Notes under the pieces: generated by a model
The model's input: only the letters and a program-made list of their open reading frames with translations
Databases searched by the model: none
Told to the model about the DNA's origin: nothing
Translations under genes and position numbers: made by a program
In this document: in pieces, positions 32,467 to 41,865 of the stretch
How the letters are laid out: each line of letters starts with the position of its first letter
Position numbering within the stretch: position 1 is the first letter of the stretch
Assembly: GCF_026151335.1 (NCBI RefSeq)
Contig: NZ_JAMQPP010000001.1
DNA from: Leptospira_A soteropolitanensis
Lineage (GTDB): Bacteria; Spirochaetota; Leptospiria; Leptospirales; Leptospiraceae
Reading direction: 5' to 3' (one strand)
DNA length: 64,000 bases

Positions 32467-34284
32467 TCAACCTACAACCACATATTCTTTCGGATATTCA
32501 TACGAGATACGATTTACTTTTTTGGAGAGCGCGACAAGTAAGGTCAAAATTCCGACTCTACCCACAAACATTACTGTACAAATGATAATTTTACCTGAAT
32601 CACTCAAATGAGGAGTGAGACCACGAGTAAGACCTACTGTTCCAAAGGCTGAAACTACTTCATAACATAAATCAATGAAATTTGCATTTTCAGTAATCAA
32701 TAAACCAAAAATGGCAACAAAAATTACGAATAAAGATAATACAATGGTAGCACTAGCTCTCGCAATAGACGAATTAGCAATTGTTCGGTGGTTTATTTCC
32801 ATCCTATCTTTTCCACGAATTTCGTTGGTTATGTTTATAAGAGAGATGGCAATTGTTGTGGTTTTGATTCCTCCTCCTGTAGAAATAGGGGAAGCTCCTA
32901 CCCACATTAAAAAGAAAGAAATGAAGGTAATGGGAAATCCCATTTGGCTTAAGTCTAAAGTATTAAACCCAGCGGTTCTTGTGGTGACAGAATAAAACAA
33001 GGAATGAAAAATCTGTTCCGAAGTGGTAAGACCTTTTAAACTGGAATTCTGTTCTAAAAAATAATAAGAAATCCAACCAAATAACAAAAGACAGCCGGTC
33101 GTCCAAAATACCAATTTGGAGGTAACAGACCACCGAAACTTAAAATCAAAAGGATTAGAAAGTCTTGTGCGAATTTGAAATAATACGGGAAACCCGAGTC
33201 CACCGATTACTATCAGAAGCATAATCACCGATAAAAAACCTTCTGATCTTTGAAAGGCTTCGGTTGTCAGTCCGTTCGGTAACAAACTAAAACCAGCATT
33301 ACAAAATGCAGAAATTGAATGAAAGATTGAATAATAAATTTTTTCAGAAAGGACAATAGGAAAGTTTTCTGGGAAACTATAAAATAAAAATACAGCACCG
33401 ATGGATTCAATCACAAGAGTTTGGATTGTAATTTGTTTTAAAATTTCTTTAGCGCGACCCATAGTTTCTTCAGAAAGAAGGTCTTTGATCATCATCGTAT
33501 CACTTACGGATACTTTTCCGGCAAGAAAGATGGAAAAAAAACTAGTTAGAGTCATAAGCCCCAGCCCCCCCACTTGAATGAGAAGTAATACAATCAATTG
33601 TCCGGTCAAAGTGAAACTTGAACTTAAATCGACTGTTGAAAGGCCTGTGACACAAGTGGCACTGATGGTTGTGAATACAATGTCAATAGAAGGAACACTT
33701 CCATTGGTTGATTTTGGAAAATGTAAAAAACAAACTCCGAGTAAAATGATAAAAGCAAAAGAAGAAACAAATACGATGGAAGGATTTAATTTTCGGGAAT
33801 CATGATTTCTGGAAAGTCGATAAAAATGAGCCAAGTTAGAAAATAAAAATAAAACTTGGTTTGCTGATAAAAAGATCAGAGTGGTATCATCTCCCGAAAT
33901 ATGGTATGACTTAAGTATAGAAACTATATTTTTTTCATAAATAAACTCTAAGCCTAACATCAGTAATATGATAAGTTCTATTTTGTGGATGGATACGTAT
34001 TCTCTCCATCTTTTGTTTGTAAAAATTAAATGGATGGATTCGTATAAAATAAAAAAAGTTACAAGAGTTCGAATCGAAAGTGTTACGTATTCTTTCCAAC
34101 TTTCTGGATAATAAAATCCAAAATCTAAAATTAAAATCGTAACAGATAAAAACCCAAAGAATATATAAAACATTCTTCCCAGCCAACGGAAATGCTCTAT
34201 ATAAAGTTTTCGAATTTCGAATCTTTGGATTTGTAGATAATGAAAAAATCGTGATAGGAAAACGAAGATTCGTTTGAGTTTCAA
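32467..34284 (-). CDS. trkH: TrkH/KtrB-type K+ transporter subunit
   Basis: A 605-residue integral membrane protein with four K+-channel-like repeats, visible as TTISATCVTGLSTVDL, ISAFCNAGFSLLPNGL, VTTRTAGFNTLDLSQM and ISTGGGIKTTTIAISL. It has about eight core helices plus an extra N-terminal membrane part (residues 35-180) not found in short KtrB. It takes up K+ or Na+-coupled K+. The partner TrkA-type gene lies directly downstream, and the preceding secreted-protein gene overlaps its start by 4 bases. Confidence 0.93.
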   Translation of the reverse strand: MKLKRIFVFLSRFFHYLQIQRFEIRKLYIEHFRWLGRMFYIFFGFLSVTILILDFGFYYPESWKEYVTLSIRTLVTFFILYESIHLIFTNKRWREYVSIHKIELIILLMLGLEFIYEKNIVSILKSYHISGDDTTLIFLSANQVLFLFSNLAHFYRLSRNHDSRKLNPSIVFVSSFAFIILLGVCFLHFPKSTNGSVPSIDIVFTTISATCVTGLSTVDLSSSFTLTGQLIVLLLIQVGGLGLMTLTSFFSIFLAGKVSVSDTMMIKDLLSEETMGRAKEILKQITIQTLVIESIGAVFLFYSFPENFPIVLSEKIYYSIFHSISAFCNAGFSLLPNGLTTEAFQRSEGFLSVIMLLIVIGGLGFPVLFQIRTRLSNPFDFKFRWSVTSKLVFWTTGCLLLFGWISYYFLEQNSSLKGLTTSEQIFHSLFYSVTTRTAGFNTLDLSQMGFPITFISFFLMWVGASPISTGGGIKTTTIAISLINITNEIRGKDRMEINHRTIANSSIARASATIVLSLFVIFVAIFGLLITENANFIDLCYEVVSAFGTVGLTRGLTPHLSDSGKIIICTVMFVGRVGILTLLVALSKKVNRISYEYPKEYVVVG

Positions 34285-34967
34285 GGGAAAACTTCAGCCA
34301 ATTGTTTTTTCTTTTCTCGATGTTCTTCTAATCTTTGTCTGTCTGCATAAGCATTTACACCAGAAAGACCAGTAGAACCACCAATCATGATAATACTTCC
34401 TGCTAATGTTTTTTCAATAGCAAATGCTGAAGCAACGGCCGCAGAAGCACCCAAGGCAAATGGTAAGGTCAAAAAGAAAATGATATACGCTCTTCGGAAT
34501 TTTGTTTCTTCGTAAACTGCATCTTCATCAAACTCTTCTTTTTGTTTCTTCTTTAACTCTTGTTTGACTCTACTTTTTTGTAATTGGTTTTGAAGTGCTT
34601 GTTCGTTGATTTCCCCGGTGAGTGGGTTGATCGGTAAATTTTGTGAACCTGTTAGATTGTAGGGATTTGCGGCGTTTTGACTGGAGTTGGACGTGGTTCT
34701 GGAATTCATTAAGGCACCAGCACCGGGAATTGACTCAATCCCAGTGTATTGGGTCTTTACATTTTTCGGAGTGGCAAGGGCTGGGGTTTCAAATTTCGGA
34801 GGAAGGGTCACTTCCGGTAAAATATTAGATTCGGGATCGGATTTTGGAAGATTTCTTAGATCGTAGTTATTTGTGTCGTAAAAACCTTCTTTGGTTTGTC
34901 CAAAAAGAGGTCCCATTGCCAAAGAGAAGACAATCATGGGCACAAAAACTTGGGAAAAAATCCGCAT
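34281..34967 (-). CDS. Hypothetical exported membrane protein
   Basis: A 228-residue protein with signal peptide MRIFSQVFVPMIVFSLAMGP (cleavage after LFG), a long disordered Pro/Asn/Gln-rich region (residues 25-120), a coiled-coil charged segment (RVKQELKKKQKEEFDED), and one or two membrane helices near the C-terminus (AYIIFFLTLPFALGASAA). I do not recognise a family. It lies between the adenosine-deaminase-like gene and trkH and overlaps the latter by 4 bases, so it may be linked to K+ transport or only to the operon. Confidence 0.75.
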   Translation of the reverse strand: MRIFSQVFVPMIVFSLAMGPLFGQTKEGFYDTNNYDLRNLPKSDPESNILPEVTLPPKFETPALATPKNVKTQYTGIESIPGAGALMNSRTTSNSSQNAANPYNLTGSQNLPINPLTGEINEQALQNQLQKSRVKQELKKKQKEEFDEDAVYEETKFRRAYIIFFLTLPFALGASAAVASAFAIEKTLAGSIIMIGGSTGLSGVNAYADRQRLEEHREKKKQLAEVFP

Positions 34968-34997
34968 ACTTTCCAGTTTACCTAATCTCTGTCAGGG

Positions 34998-36308
34998 TCA
35001 ATCCAATTCACGCCCTGAAAGTTTGGTCGATCTATAGGAAAAAGACTTTTCCCGGATAGTTTCCAAATCTTTTTCGGACACTCCGGCAGTATGGGCATGA
35101 CCATATTCCTCGGGCATTGTGGTTCCAAATAATCCGGGGTCATCGGATCCTATGGTAAGTTTGATATCGTTTTGCAGAAATCTTGTGATGGGGTGATCGA
35201 TATGCGACTCCAACATTCCAATGTATAAATTGGAAGAGGGACAACATTCAATCACAGCTTCGGTTTTTGCTATCTTAGACATAACATAGTTTTGAAAGGT
35301 ATGGAGGTACTGAGACTGTTTTGCATCAAACTGGATTTTTGATAGTTCTGAATCGGGTTTGGTTTTTAATTCCTTTCGTTTCAGTTCGAGTTCTTCTTTG
35401 GGATAAAAACTTCCAAAGGAGGAAATTTCATCATAAGATTCCAATTCACATTCGATTTGGTCTTTGGCTTCTGATACTAGTTCTGTTCTTTCTTCACCCA
35501 AAAAATAATCAGAATCAATTCCGAGGGCCAAGGCATGTCCAAGGCGATGCGCACCATTCAATGCGGATTCCAAAACCCACCGGACTGCAGAGAAGGGAGT
35601 TTTGTCTCGGAAACTTTCTCCTACATGATATAGAATCGACAATGCAGTGTTAGGTTCTGCTTGGTTGTCTTTAATTACGGATTGGAAAAAAGATTTTTTA
35701 TCTTTTGGCGGATGGCCTTCTTCGATATGACAGAAATCGATTCCTACAAGTCCTTCTCGGATGACAGATTCTTTTTCCATCCAATTTTTCATCCAGTCAT
35801 AATGCCTTTCAAAATTGATATCTCTATGTAGAGACATCACTAGTTTTGATTGGATGGTTTTTCCTTCTTTTTTTGCTGAATTTTCTCCTTTAGAAAGTCC
35901 TTCCAAACATGCCATTAGTTTACTATAAAAACTTTCTTTTGGTTCTTCTTTCCCAAACATCAAACGATATTCAGCGTAACTGATATCTTCCAAACTATTA
36001 GATAACACAACATCATGTGTCACTTCTGTAATTTCTCTTTCATCAAACTTAACTAGTGCGATGATGAGATTGAACTTAGCTTGGAAATGTAAAAAAGGAG
36101 CCTTTTCTCGAAAGTGATAGAGTTTGGAAAATTCTTTTATGTCAGCATAATCTTCAAAAAAAGTGGAAGGCCGAATTTTTAACCCATAAGCTTTTTCATA
36201 AGAATCTAAATAGAGATGCCATCTAGGTTCTGTGTTATTTTTTCCAATTCGATACAAAGTTTCAGGGGGTAAACATCCATAAAGGTGGTTGTGTAGATCG
36301 CAATACAT
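34998..36308 (-). CDS. Adenosine deaminase-like metal hydrolase
   Basis: A 436-residue amidohydrolase-superfamily enzyme. Zinc and catalytic motifs are DLHNHLYG (His-x-His), YHVGES (His), HRLGHALALG (catalytic His), CPSSNLYIGM and GSDDPGLFGT (Asp pair), in the order of the adenosine/AMP deaminase family. Length is greater than classic Add (about 340), because of an insert in the 280-340 region. It probably deaminates adenosine or a related purine, but substrate choice is uncertain. It is the first gene of the five-gene operon leading into K+ uptake. Confidence 0.85.
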   Translation of the reverse strand: MYCDLHNHLYGCLPPETLYRIGKNNTEPRWHLYLDSYEKAYGLKIRPSTFFEDYADIKEFSKLYHFREKAPFLHFQAKFNLIIALVKFDEREITEVTHDVVLSNSLEDISYAEYRLMFGKEEPKESFYSKLMACLEGLSKGENSAKKEGKTIQSKLVMSLHRDINFERHYDWMKNWMEKESVIREGLVGIDFCHIEEGHPPKDKKSFFQSVIKDNQAEPNTALSILYHVGESFRDKTPFSAVRWVLESALNGAHRLGHALALGIDSDYFLGEERTELVSEAKDQIECELESYDEISSFGSFYPKEELELKRKELKTKPDSELSKIQFDAKQSQYLHTFQNYVMSKIAKTEAVIECCPSSNLYIGMLESHIDHPITRFLQNDIKLTIGSDDPGLFGTTMPEEYGHAHTAGVSEKDLETIREKSFSYRSTKLSGRELD

Positions 36309-36325
36309 ATAAGAATGACAAAACT

Positions 36326-37681
36326 ATGCTTCACAAAATTAGACGCATCTTGAAGCCAACTCGATTGAATCAGAAAATTCTTGGATTAGCAATCCCTGTT
36401 TTTTTTGGAATGATCAGTTATACAGCCATTATGGTGGCAGATACTGCTATGGTAGGGAAACTCGGTGAGGTTCCTCTTGCCGCAGTTGGATTTGGTGGGA
36501 TGGTTTATTTTTCCATCTTCGCCTTTCTTATGGGCGGATCAATGGCCGTACAAATCATCGTAGCACGTCGATTTGGCGAAAAAAATGACAAAGGAGTCGG
36601 AATCACTCTAGTTAACTCCGTATATTTGTCCTTAGTTTTAGGATCTCTTTTGTCCTATTTCGGATTCCTTTATGCTCCAGAGTTTATGGGTTGGATCGGA
36701 GATGATCCGCAAGTGATCGAAGTGGCTGGCGTATATCTTTCCTATCGATTCTTAGGAACAGTTCTCTTTTTTGTTGGGTTCGCCTTACGTGGATTTTTTG
36801 ACGGGATTGGAATTGTGCAGGTGGGGATGATATCTTCCATTTTAGCCGCAGTTACCAATATCTTTTTTAACTGGTTACTCATCTTTGGAAACTGGGGTTT
36901 CCCAGCTTGGGGAGTGAAGGGTGCGGCCATTGCCTCTAGTTTGTCTTCGGTTCCTGCACTTCTCATTGTGGTGTTTTATTTTTTTCGAAAAGATGTGATC
37001 AAGTACTTTCAGTATCAAATTTTTACTCCAAGTTTTGAAATCATCAAAGAACTTTGTATGGTTGGATTTGCTCCTGCTGTGGAAGGAACACTCGTAAACT
37101 TTGCCTTTTCTGGATTTTATAAAATTGCAGGGATGATTAGCACAACTACTCTTGCTTCTGCTAGTGTTGTATTAACATGTCTTAGTTTGTCATTTATGCC
37201 GGGATTTTCTTTTGGGATTGCAGCCACTACCATTCTCGGCCAATCAATGGGACAAGGAAAACTTCGATTGGCTTATGAAGGTACCATGCGGTCTGCCACT
37301 TTTTCTGCCATAGTTATGGGAAGCATGGGACTCTTTTTTATCATTGCAGGGCCTTGGCTCATTGGACTTTTTACAGATGTTCCCGCCGTTGCAAAGGTAG
37401 CATATCCTGCACTTTGTATCGTGGCCCTCATCCAAGTGGGAGATGCATATCATATGGTGATTGGTTCTGCGCTTCGTAGTGCAGGGATGATGTACTATGT
37501 AATGTTTGTTTATCTCATTGTATCATTCATCATCATGTTGCCTTTGGCCTATTTATTCGGGATTGTCCTAGCGTGGGGTAATTTTGGAATATGGTCTGCG
37601 TTTTTTATTTGGATTTTACTCATGGCAGTGATTTTTGTCAGAAAATTTCGTAAGAAGGAATGGGTGAACATACGAATTTAA
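36326..37681 (+). CDS. MATE family efflux transporter
   Basis: A 451-residue protein with about 12 membrane helices and typical MATE features: ISYTAIMVADTAMVGKLGEV at the N-terminus, PLAAVGFGG, and the symmetric second half starting near residue 245 with FAPAVEGTLVNFAFSGFY. It uses Na+ or H+ to export cationic drugs or metabolites. It is followed after 15 bases by the cNMP-patatin gene, so the two probably form an operon. Confidence 0.93.
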   Translation: MLHKIRRILKPTRLNQKILGLAIPVFFGMISYTAIMVADTAMVGKLGEVPLAAVGFGGMVYFSIFAFLMGGSMAVQIIVARRFGEKNDKGVGITLVNSVYLSLVLGSLLSYFGFLYAPEFMGWIGDDPQVIEVAGVYLSYRFLGTVLFFVGFALRGFFDGIGIVQVGMISSILAAVTNIFFNWLLIFGNWGFPAWGVKGAAIASSLSSVPALLIVVFYFFRKDVIKYFQYQIFTPSFEIIKELCMVGFAPAVEGTLVNFAFSGFYKIAGMISTTTLASASVVLTCLSLSFMPGFSFGIAATTILGQSMGQGKLRLAYEGTMRSATFSAIVMGSMGLFFIIAGPWLIGLFTDVPAVAKVAYPALCIVALIQVGDAYHMVIGSALRSAGMMYYVMFVYLIVSFIIMLPLAYLFGIVLAWGNFGIWSAFFIWILLMAVIFVRKFRKKEWVNIRI

Positions 37682-37696
37682 TAGAACGAGGGGAAA

Positions 37697-39448
37697 ATGA
37701 AACGAACAGAATTAGAGCGACAGGCCATACAAAACTTTTTAAAGTCTGTGGATTTGTTCAAAAAACTTCCCCCTGCAGTTCTGTTAAGACTGGCAAACAA
37801 TGTCCAAGAAAAATTAATTCGAAGCCACGAAGCACTTTATTATAAAGGAGAGTCTTCGGAATCGATTTATATTGTTCGGTATGGAGAAATCCTTCTCGAG
37901 AATGTGGCCGGCCAAGGTCATGTATATGTGGGTTCGGGTCAGGTTTTGGCCGAGAACTCACTCATCTCCAGTTCTAACCACTCTACTTCCGCCATCGCTG
38001 TCATCGATTCCCTTGTTTATGTTTTGAATGGAAAACTGTTTTTACAATTGGCATCCCAAGAAAAGGTATTTGCGCAAAACATCATCCAGATGATGGGCTC
38101 TCGAATGCGAGAGAACTTAGATCGACCTAGCCATAAAGATACTTTTTCCGGATTACGAAGGTTATGTGTTCATGTTCCCTTAGAACCCGAATACCATTTT
38201 GGTGAAAAAGTAAAAACCTTTTTAGATGAGTATGGTGAGGTCACCAAAAAATTATCATCAGCCATTCCCATTTCCACTTTCAAAGGAATGGACCCAACAA
38301 AAATTTCAGAATACTTAACTAATCTTAGAAGTAAAACCCCTTTACTTCATATTTATTTTGATGAATCCACTTCCAGGATGGATTTACATTATCTTGTAGT
38401 ACAATCTGACTTTATTGTATTTTGGGAAGATGAACCGGAAAAGTTTTACAAAGAAAAAGAAGAAATCATCAATTTTTGGAAAACTCGAATCCGAAACTTT
38501 GAAGGCCGTGCCATTCGTATGATGGAAAGTGGTGTTCGTAAAAGTTACCTTCCCCAAGACCAATCACTCAAAACTTTTTATCAAAAAGATACGTTAGCCA
38601 GATACCTTGTGGCAAAAACGAGAGGTTTGGCGTTAGGTGGTGGTGGAGCCAGAGCGCTGGCGCATGTTGGTTTGTTAAAAGTTTTACATAGAGAAGGAAT
38701 TCATTTTGATTTTGTTTCCGGTGCATCGATGGGAGCTGTGATTGCGGCTTTGTATGCGAGAAAAAATTCACCGGTAGAAATCGAAGAGATGATTAAAAAT
38801 TTCTTCGGTGGATTGGAAAGTGCCTTCGATCCAACGATTCCGGTTGTTGCCTTTTTTAAAGGTGCCAGAATGAAACGAATGTTAAAGAAAGGGTTTGGTG
38901 ACCAAAGAATTGAAGAATTGCCTCTCCCTTTTGCCACTTCCGCAGTAGATTTACAAACAGGAAAAGAACATATCTTTGACCAAGGACCTATTACAGAAGC
39001 ACTCACCAGTGCGATGAGTTTGCCTGGTGCCTTTCCTCCTTACAGACTTGGAGAAAAATTACTCGTGGATGGAGGGATGATCAATAACGTTCCGGAAAAC
39101 CTCATTCGCTCTAAAGGTGCAGATGTTGTGATGGGAATCAATGTTTCTCCTTTGCAAGAAATTGTTCCGGTCAAACTTTTTGAAGATCGTAACACAACAG
39201 AAAAAGGATTCTTTCGTTATATTTGGGATACTTTAAAATATCCTCCGATTTTGCAGATCATGACAAGAACCATAACCTTGGAAGGAAGAGAGATCACACG
39301 CCTAAAACGACCTAAAATGGATCTTTTTGTACATTTTCATTTGGAAGAATTTCAGTTATTTGATTTTGCTCGTTACCAAGAAATCATCGATAAAGGGGAA
39401 CAGGAAGCAGAAGCGAACCTAGCAGAGATCAAACAATTGTTTTCTTAA
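37697..39448 (+). CDS. Cyclic-nucleotide-binding patatin-like phospholipase (NTE-like)
   Basis: A 583-residue protein. Residues 15-135 form a cNMP-binding (CAP_ED) domain (EALYYKGESSESIYIVRYGE, GQVLAENSLISSS); residues 315-500 form a patatin domain with GGGGARALAHVGLLKVL, the nucleophile elbow SGASMGAV (Ser344) and the catalytic DGGMINNVPE (Asp458). This architecture is that of neuropathy-target-esterase homologues, membrane-associated lysophospholipases regulated by a cNMP-like domain. The GAGGGG ribosome site precedes the ATG. It may control lipid turnover. Confidence 0.93.
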   Translation: MKRTELERQAIQNFLKSVDLFKKLPPAVLLRLANNVQEKLIRSHEALYYKGESSESIYIVRYGEILLENVAGQGHVYVGSGQVLAENSLISSSNHSTSAIAVIDSLVYVLNGKLFLQLASQEKVFAQNIIQMMGSRMRENLDRPSHKDTFSGLRRLCVHVPLEPEYHFGEKVKTFLDEYGEVTKKLSSAIPISTFKGMDPTKISEYLTNLRSKTPLLHIYFDESTSRMDLHYLVVQSDFIVFWEDEPEKFYKEKEEIINFWKTRIRNFEGRAIRMMESGVRKSYLPQDQSLKTFYQKDTLARYLVAKTRGLALGGGGARALAHVGLLKVLHREGIHFDFVSGASMGAVIAALYARKNSPVEIEEMIKNFFGGLESAFDPTIPVVAFFKGARMKRMLKKGFGDQRIEELPLPFATSAVDLQTGKEHIFDQGPITEALTSAMSLPGAFPPYRLGEKLLVDGGMINNVPENLIRSKGADVVMGINVSPLQEIVPVKLFEDRNTTEKGFFRYIWDTLKYPPILQIMTRTITLEGREITRLKRPKMDLFVHFHLEEFQLFDFARYQEIIDKGEQEAEANLAEIKQLFS

Positions 39449-39465
39449 ACATCGAAATTTGGGAA

Positions 39466-39933
39466 TTATAGAATAGATTTTAGTAATTTTGCATTCAGTT
39501 TATTGAACGGATTGATGATTTTTAATCTGTTAATTTTTGTGCCATCATTAAAGTCTTCAGAAAATAAATAATCGCAATCGAGTTCTATAGCCGCCAAAAC
39601 AATCAAAGAATCATAATAAGATAATTGATTCTTCTCTCTTAATTTCAGAGCATTTTTGTAAAATTCAGTTGTTGGGAAAAAAGAACAAATTGGATCTAAG
39701 ATTTTTTCTATGAAACTTGAAATATCCTGACCTTTCATTGGTGGTTGTCCTTTTGTAAGCATTACATTGCTAAATTCTTGGATGACTTGGTAACTTATAG
39801 AAAATCTATCAGATTTAAAAGAAGCTTTTATGATATTTGAAGAGATTTCCTTTTTTTCAAAATCCTTAGGTGAAAAGAAGTAAATAAATACATTCGTATC
39901 GATGAAGATTTTACCTTTCATTGGCTTCTTCAC
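39466..39933 (-). CDS. PIN-domain toxin
   Basis: A 155-residue PIN-domain protein: IFIDTNVFIYFFS (first Asp), YQVIQEFSNVM (Glu), SYYDSLIVLAAIELDCDYL (central Asp pair) and LFSEDFNDG (last Asp). It is a toxin RNase of the VapC superfamily. Its start overlaps the antitoxin gene by 23 bases in another frame. Confidence 0.9.
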   Translation of the reverse strand: MKKPMKGKIFIDTNVFIYFFSPKDFEKKEISSNIIKASFKSDRFSISYQVIQEFSNVMLTKGQPPMKGQDISSFIEKILDPICSFFPTTEFYKNALKLREKNQLSYYDSLIVLAAIELDCDYLFSEDFNDGTKINRLKIINPFNKLNAKLLKSIL

Positions 39934-40129
39934 GAGTTATTTTTCGGTTTATCTTCACATATTCAAATTTTTTCAAATACACATCTAAATCAAAATCTTT
40001 TGGCTCAGATTCAGAATAAGCGCGGAGCCATTCATTAAAAATGTCATTTAGTGACCTTTTTTGTTTACTTGCTTTTAAACGAGCTTTTTCAATCGCCCTT
40101 TCGTCAGCTCTAAAAGTAATACTTTTCAT
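39911..40129 (-). CDS. RHH antitoxin for the PIN toxin
   Basis: A 72-residue protein with an N-terminal ribbon-helix-helix (MKSITFRADERAIEKARLKA, KRSLNDIFNEWLRAY) and an acidic C-terminal part that would bind the toxin. It comes first in the operon, the usual order. It has little sequence similarity to the VapB at 27374. Confidence 0.87.
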   Translation of the reverse strand: MKSITFRADERAIEKARLKASKQKRSLNDIFNEWLRAYSESEPKDFDLDVYLKKFEYVKINRKITREEANER

Positions 40130-40322
40130 ATTTACTATTTTACACGATTTTCGTGCAATTTGTCAAATTGAAAATTGGTTATTTTTTTTACAGTTACCAA
40201 TTTCAGATTAATTCTCTATTTCTCTCATTATTTTCTTCCAATCTCCACCTAAAGAAAGTTAGATTCTTTCTCGAGATGGAGTATTTTTTCGGGATGCGAA
40301 AGTTTGCTATTGAACCTTCGCA

Positions 40323-41318
40323 TTACAATGAAGAAAGGATTTCCTTTTTTTTGGCTTCAAACTCTTCTGCGTTGATTAGTCCCTGGTCGAGTAGCCCTTT
40401 TAGTTTTGCAATCCTAGTTGCAGGATCATTTGCTGCCGGTGCTGCTCCCCCTTGGCCCCCACCTTGGTTCATCATATTACCCATCATCTGTCCAATATTC
40501 ATCCCCATTCCCATGCCCATCCCGGCACCCATCGCTCCGCCACCTTGGCCTTCGTTTTCAGCAGCAGCTTGTCCAATATCGAACATTTTCTTTTGTTGGT
40601 ATTTATCGCCTAACATATCGATTTCGAATTTATCGGTGATGATTTTTTGGATTCGTTGGTAGTTTGGATCGTTCTGGTCAAAGTTCACCGAAGATACGTT
40701 AAATTCAGTTAAATCAATTCCATATTTTTCAAATTCAGGAGCCAGTTTGACCCTTCCTGCCGTAGAACTTTCATCTCTGAATTTATTGATCTCCACCACG
40801 GATGTGTTGTTGTTTAAAATAACTTCTGAAATAAAATCACCGATCCCACGTACAATATTTGGTTTTAAAAATTCATCAATGGATTCGTTCGTAGTTCGAT
40901 TCCCACCTTTCACTACATTGAGTAAAAAGGACCTCGAATCTTTGATTCGAAATTTATAATCACCAAAAGCACGAATGTTTAATACAATTTTGTATTTGGG
41001 ATCTTCCAAGGGAATGGGAGTGTTTGTCCCCCATTTCATCGCAAAAATGGCTTTGTTCACATAATAAACTTCAGCTGTGAAGGGAGTTTTTCCACCAAAC
41101 GGAAGGTTGACGAGAGCTTCTAAAATAGGAATATTTCCTGTTTTTAAAGTATGGGTTCCAGGCCCAAAGGTATCCAAAGCCTTTCCTTCTTTAAAAAAGA
41201 TGGCTTCCTGGTTTTCATCCACTACCAGTTGTCCTGCGGTACTGATTTCATCGGATGGATATTTCCAAACGATTTCGTTGGGACTTCCTTCAAATTTTAT
41301 TCTATCGATTAGTGCCAT
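40323..41318 (-). CDS. SPFH-domain protein with C-terminal SHOCT domain (YdjI-like)
   Basis: A 331-residue protein. Residues 15-250 form an SPFH/virion-core-like domain (NEIVWKYPSDEISTAGQLVV, QEAIFFKEGKALDTFGPGTH, PFTAEVYYVNKAIF, RAFGDYKFRIKDSRSFL). A Gly/Met/Gln-rich linker (residues 255-295) leads into a SHOCT helix pair (TRIAKLKGLLDQGLINAEEF) at the end. SHOCT domains mediate oligomer or membrane assembly. In B. subtilis the homologue YdjI works with YdjG, YdjH and PspA in membrane stress. It shares an operon with the two genes upstream; a hairpin (ATGCGAA/TTCGCAT) follows. Confidence 0.88.
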   Translation of the reverse strand: MALIDRIKFEGSPNEIVWKYPSDEISTAGQLVVDENQEAIFFKEGKALDTFGPGTHTLKTGNIPILEALVNLPFGGKTPFTAEVYYVNKAIFAMKWGTNTPIPLEDPKYKIVLNIRAFGDYKFRIKDSRSFLLNVVKGGNRTTNESIDEFLKPNIVRGIGDFISEVILNNNTSVVEINKFRDESSTAGRVKLAPEFEKYGIDLTEFNVSSVNFDQNDPNYQRIQKIITDKFEIDMLGDKYQQKKMFDIGQAAAENEGQGGGAMGAGMGMGMGMNIGQMMGNMMNQGGGQGGAAPAANDPATRIAKLKGLLDQGLINAEEFEAKKKEILSSL

Positions 41319-41333
41319 GGTTATTTCCTTATT

Positions 41334-41864
41334 TTATAATTTTAAAAAGATTGAGTTTCTTGATTCAAATTGTGTTTCGAAATCTAACAGTAATTTGTTG
41401 ATAGATTCAATTGCCGCTTCTGGGTTTGCGGCAAAAGAACTGGGAAGGGTATCCAAAATTTCTTTTTGTATGTTACCCACTTTTTCCAACATCGAAAAGT
41501 CATGGTTTAGTAATTTTTCCATTTCTTCTGCAGTGGCTTTGACCCCAGTGCCAAGTCCATTGAGTCCATACCCAGCAGAACTCACCTTCATAATGATTTT
41601 GTCTAGAAGTGTTGTCGCCGGATTTGTTTTTCCGATGTTTTGGATTTGGGCCTTAGCTACAAAACCTTCTTCCAATTTACGAAAACTTTCCTTAAAAGAA
41701 TTTAGAATTCCTCCCAGTTCTTTTCGGATGAGAAGATCGGTTTTTTCAAACTCTTGGTTGGCAAGAGCTTCTTCAAATAGTTTAGTTTCTTTTAAAAACT
41801 TACGAATGGGATCTTGTTCGTTCTTAAAACGTTCTAATGTTGTTTTTAACCAAGTTTGGTCCAT
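41334..41864 (-). CDS. Hypothetical helical protein in the SPFH operon
   Basis: A 176-residue, mostly helical, soluble protein with long amphipathic stretches (RKFLKETKLFEEALANQEFE, GVKATAEEMEKLLNHDFSML) and no signal peptide. No domain is recognised. It lies between the zinc-ribbon gene (1 base gap) and the SPFH gene (15 base gap) on the same strand, so it is probably part of the same complex, in the place YdjH holds in B. subtilis. Confidence 0.75.
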   Translation of the reverse strand: MDQTWLKTTLERFKNEQDPIRKFLKETKLFEEALANQEFEKTDLLIRKELGGILNSFKESFRKLEEGFVAKAQIQNIGKTNPATTLLDKIIMKVSSAGYGLNGLGTGVKATAEEMEKLLNHDFSMLEKVGNIQKEILDTLPSSFAANPEAAIESINKLLLDFETQFESRNSIFLKL

Positions 41865-41865
41865 T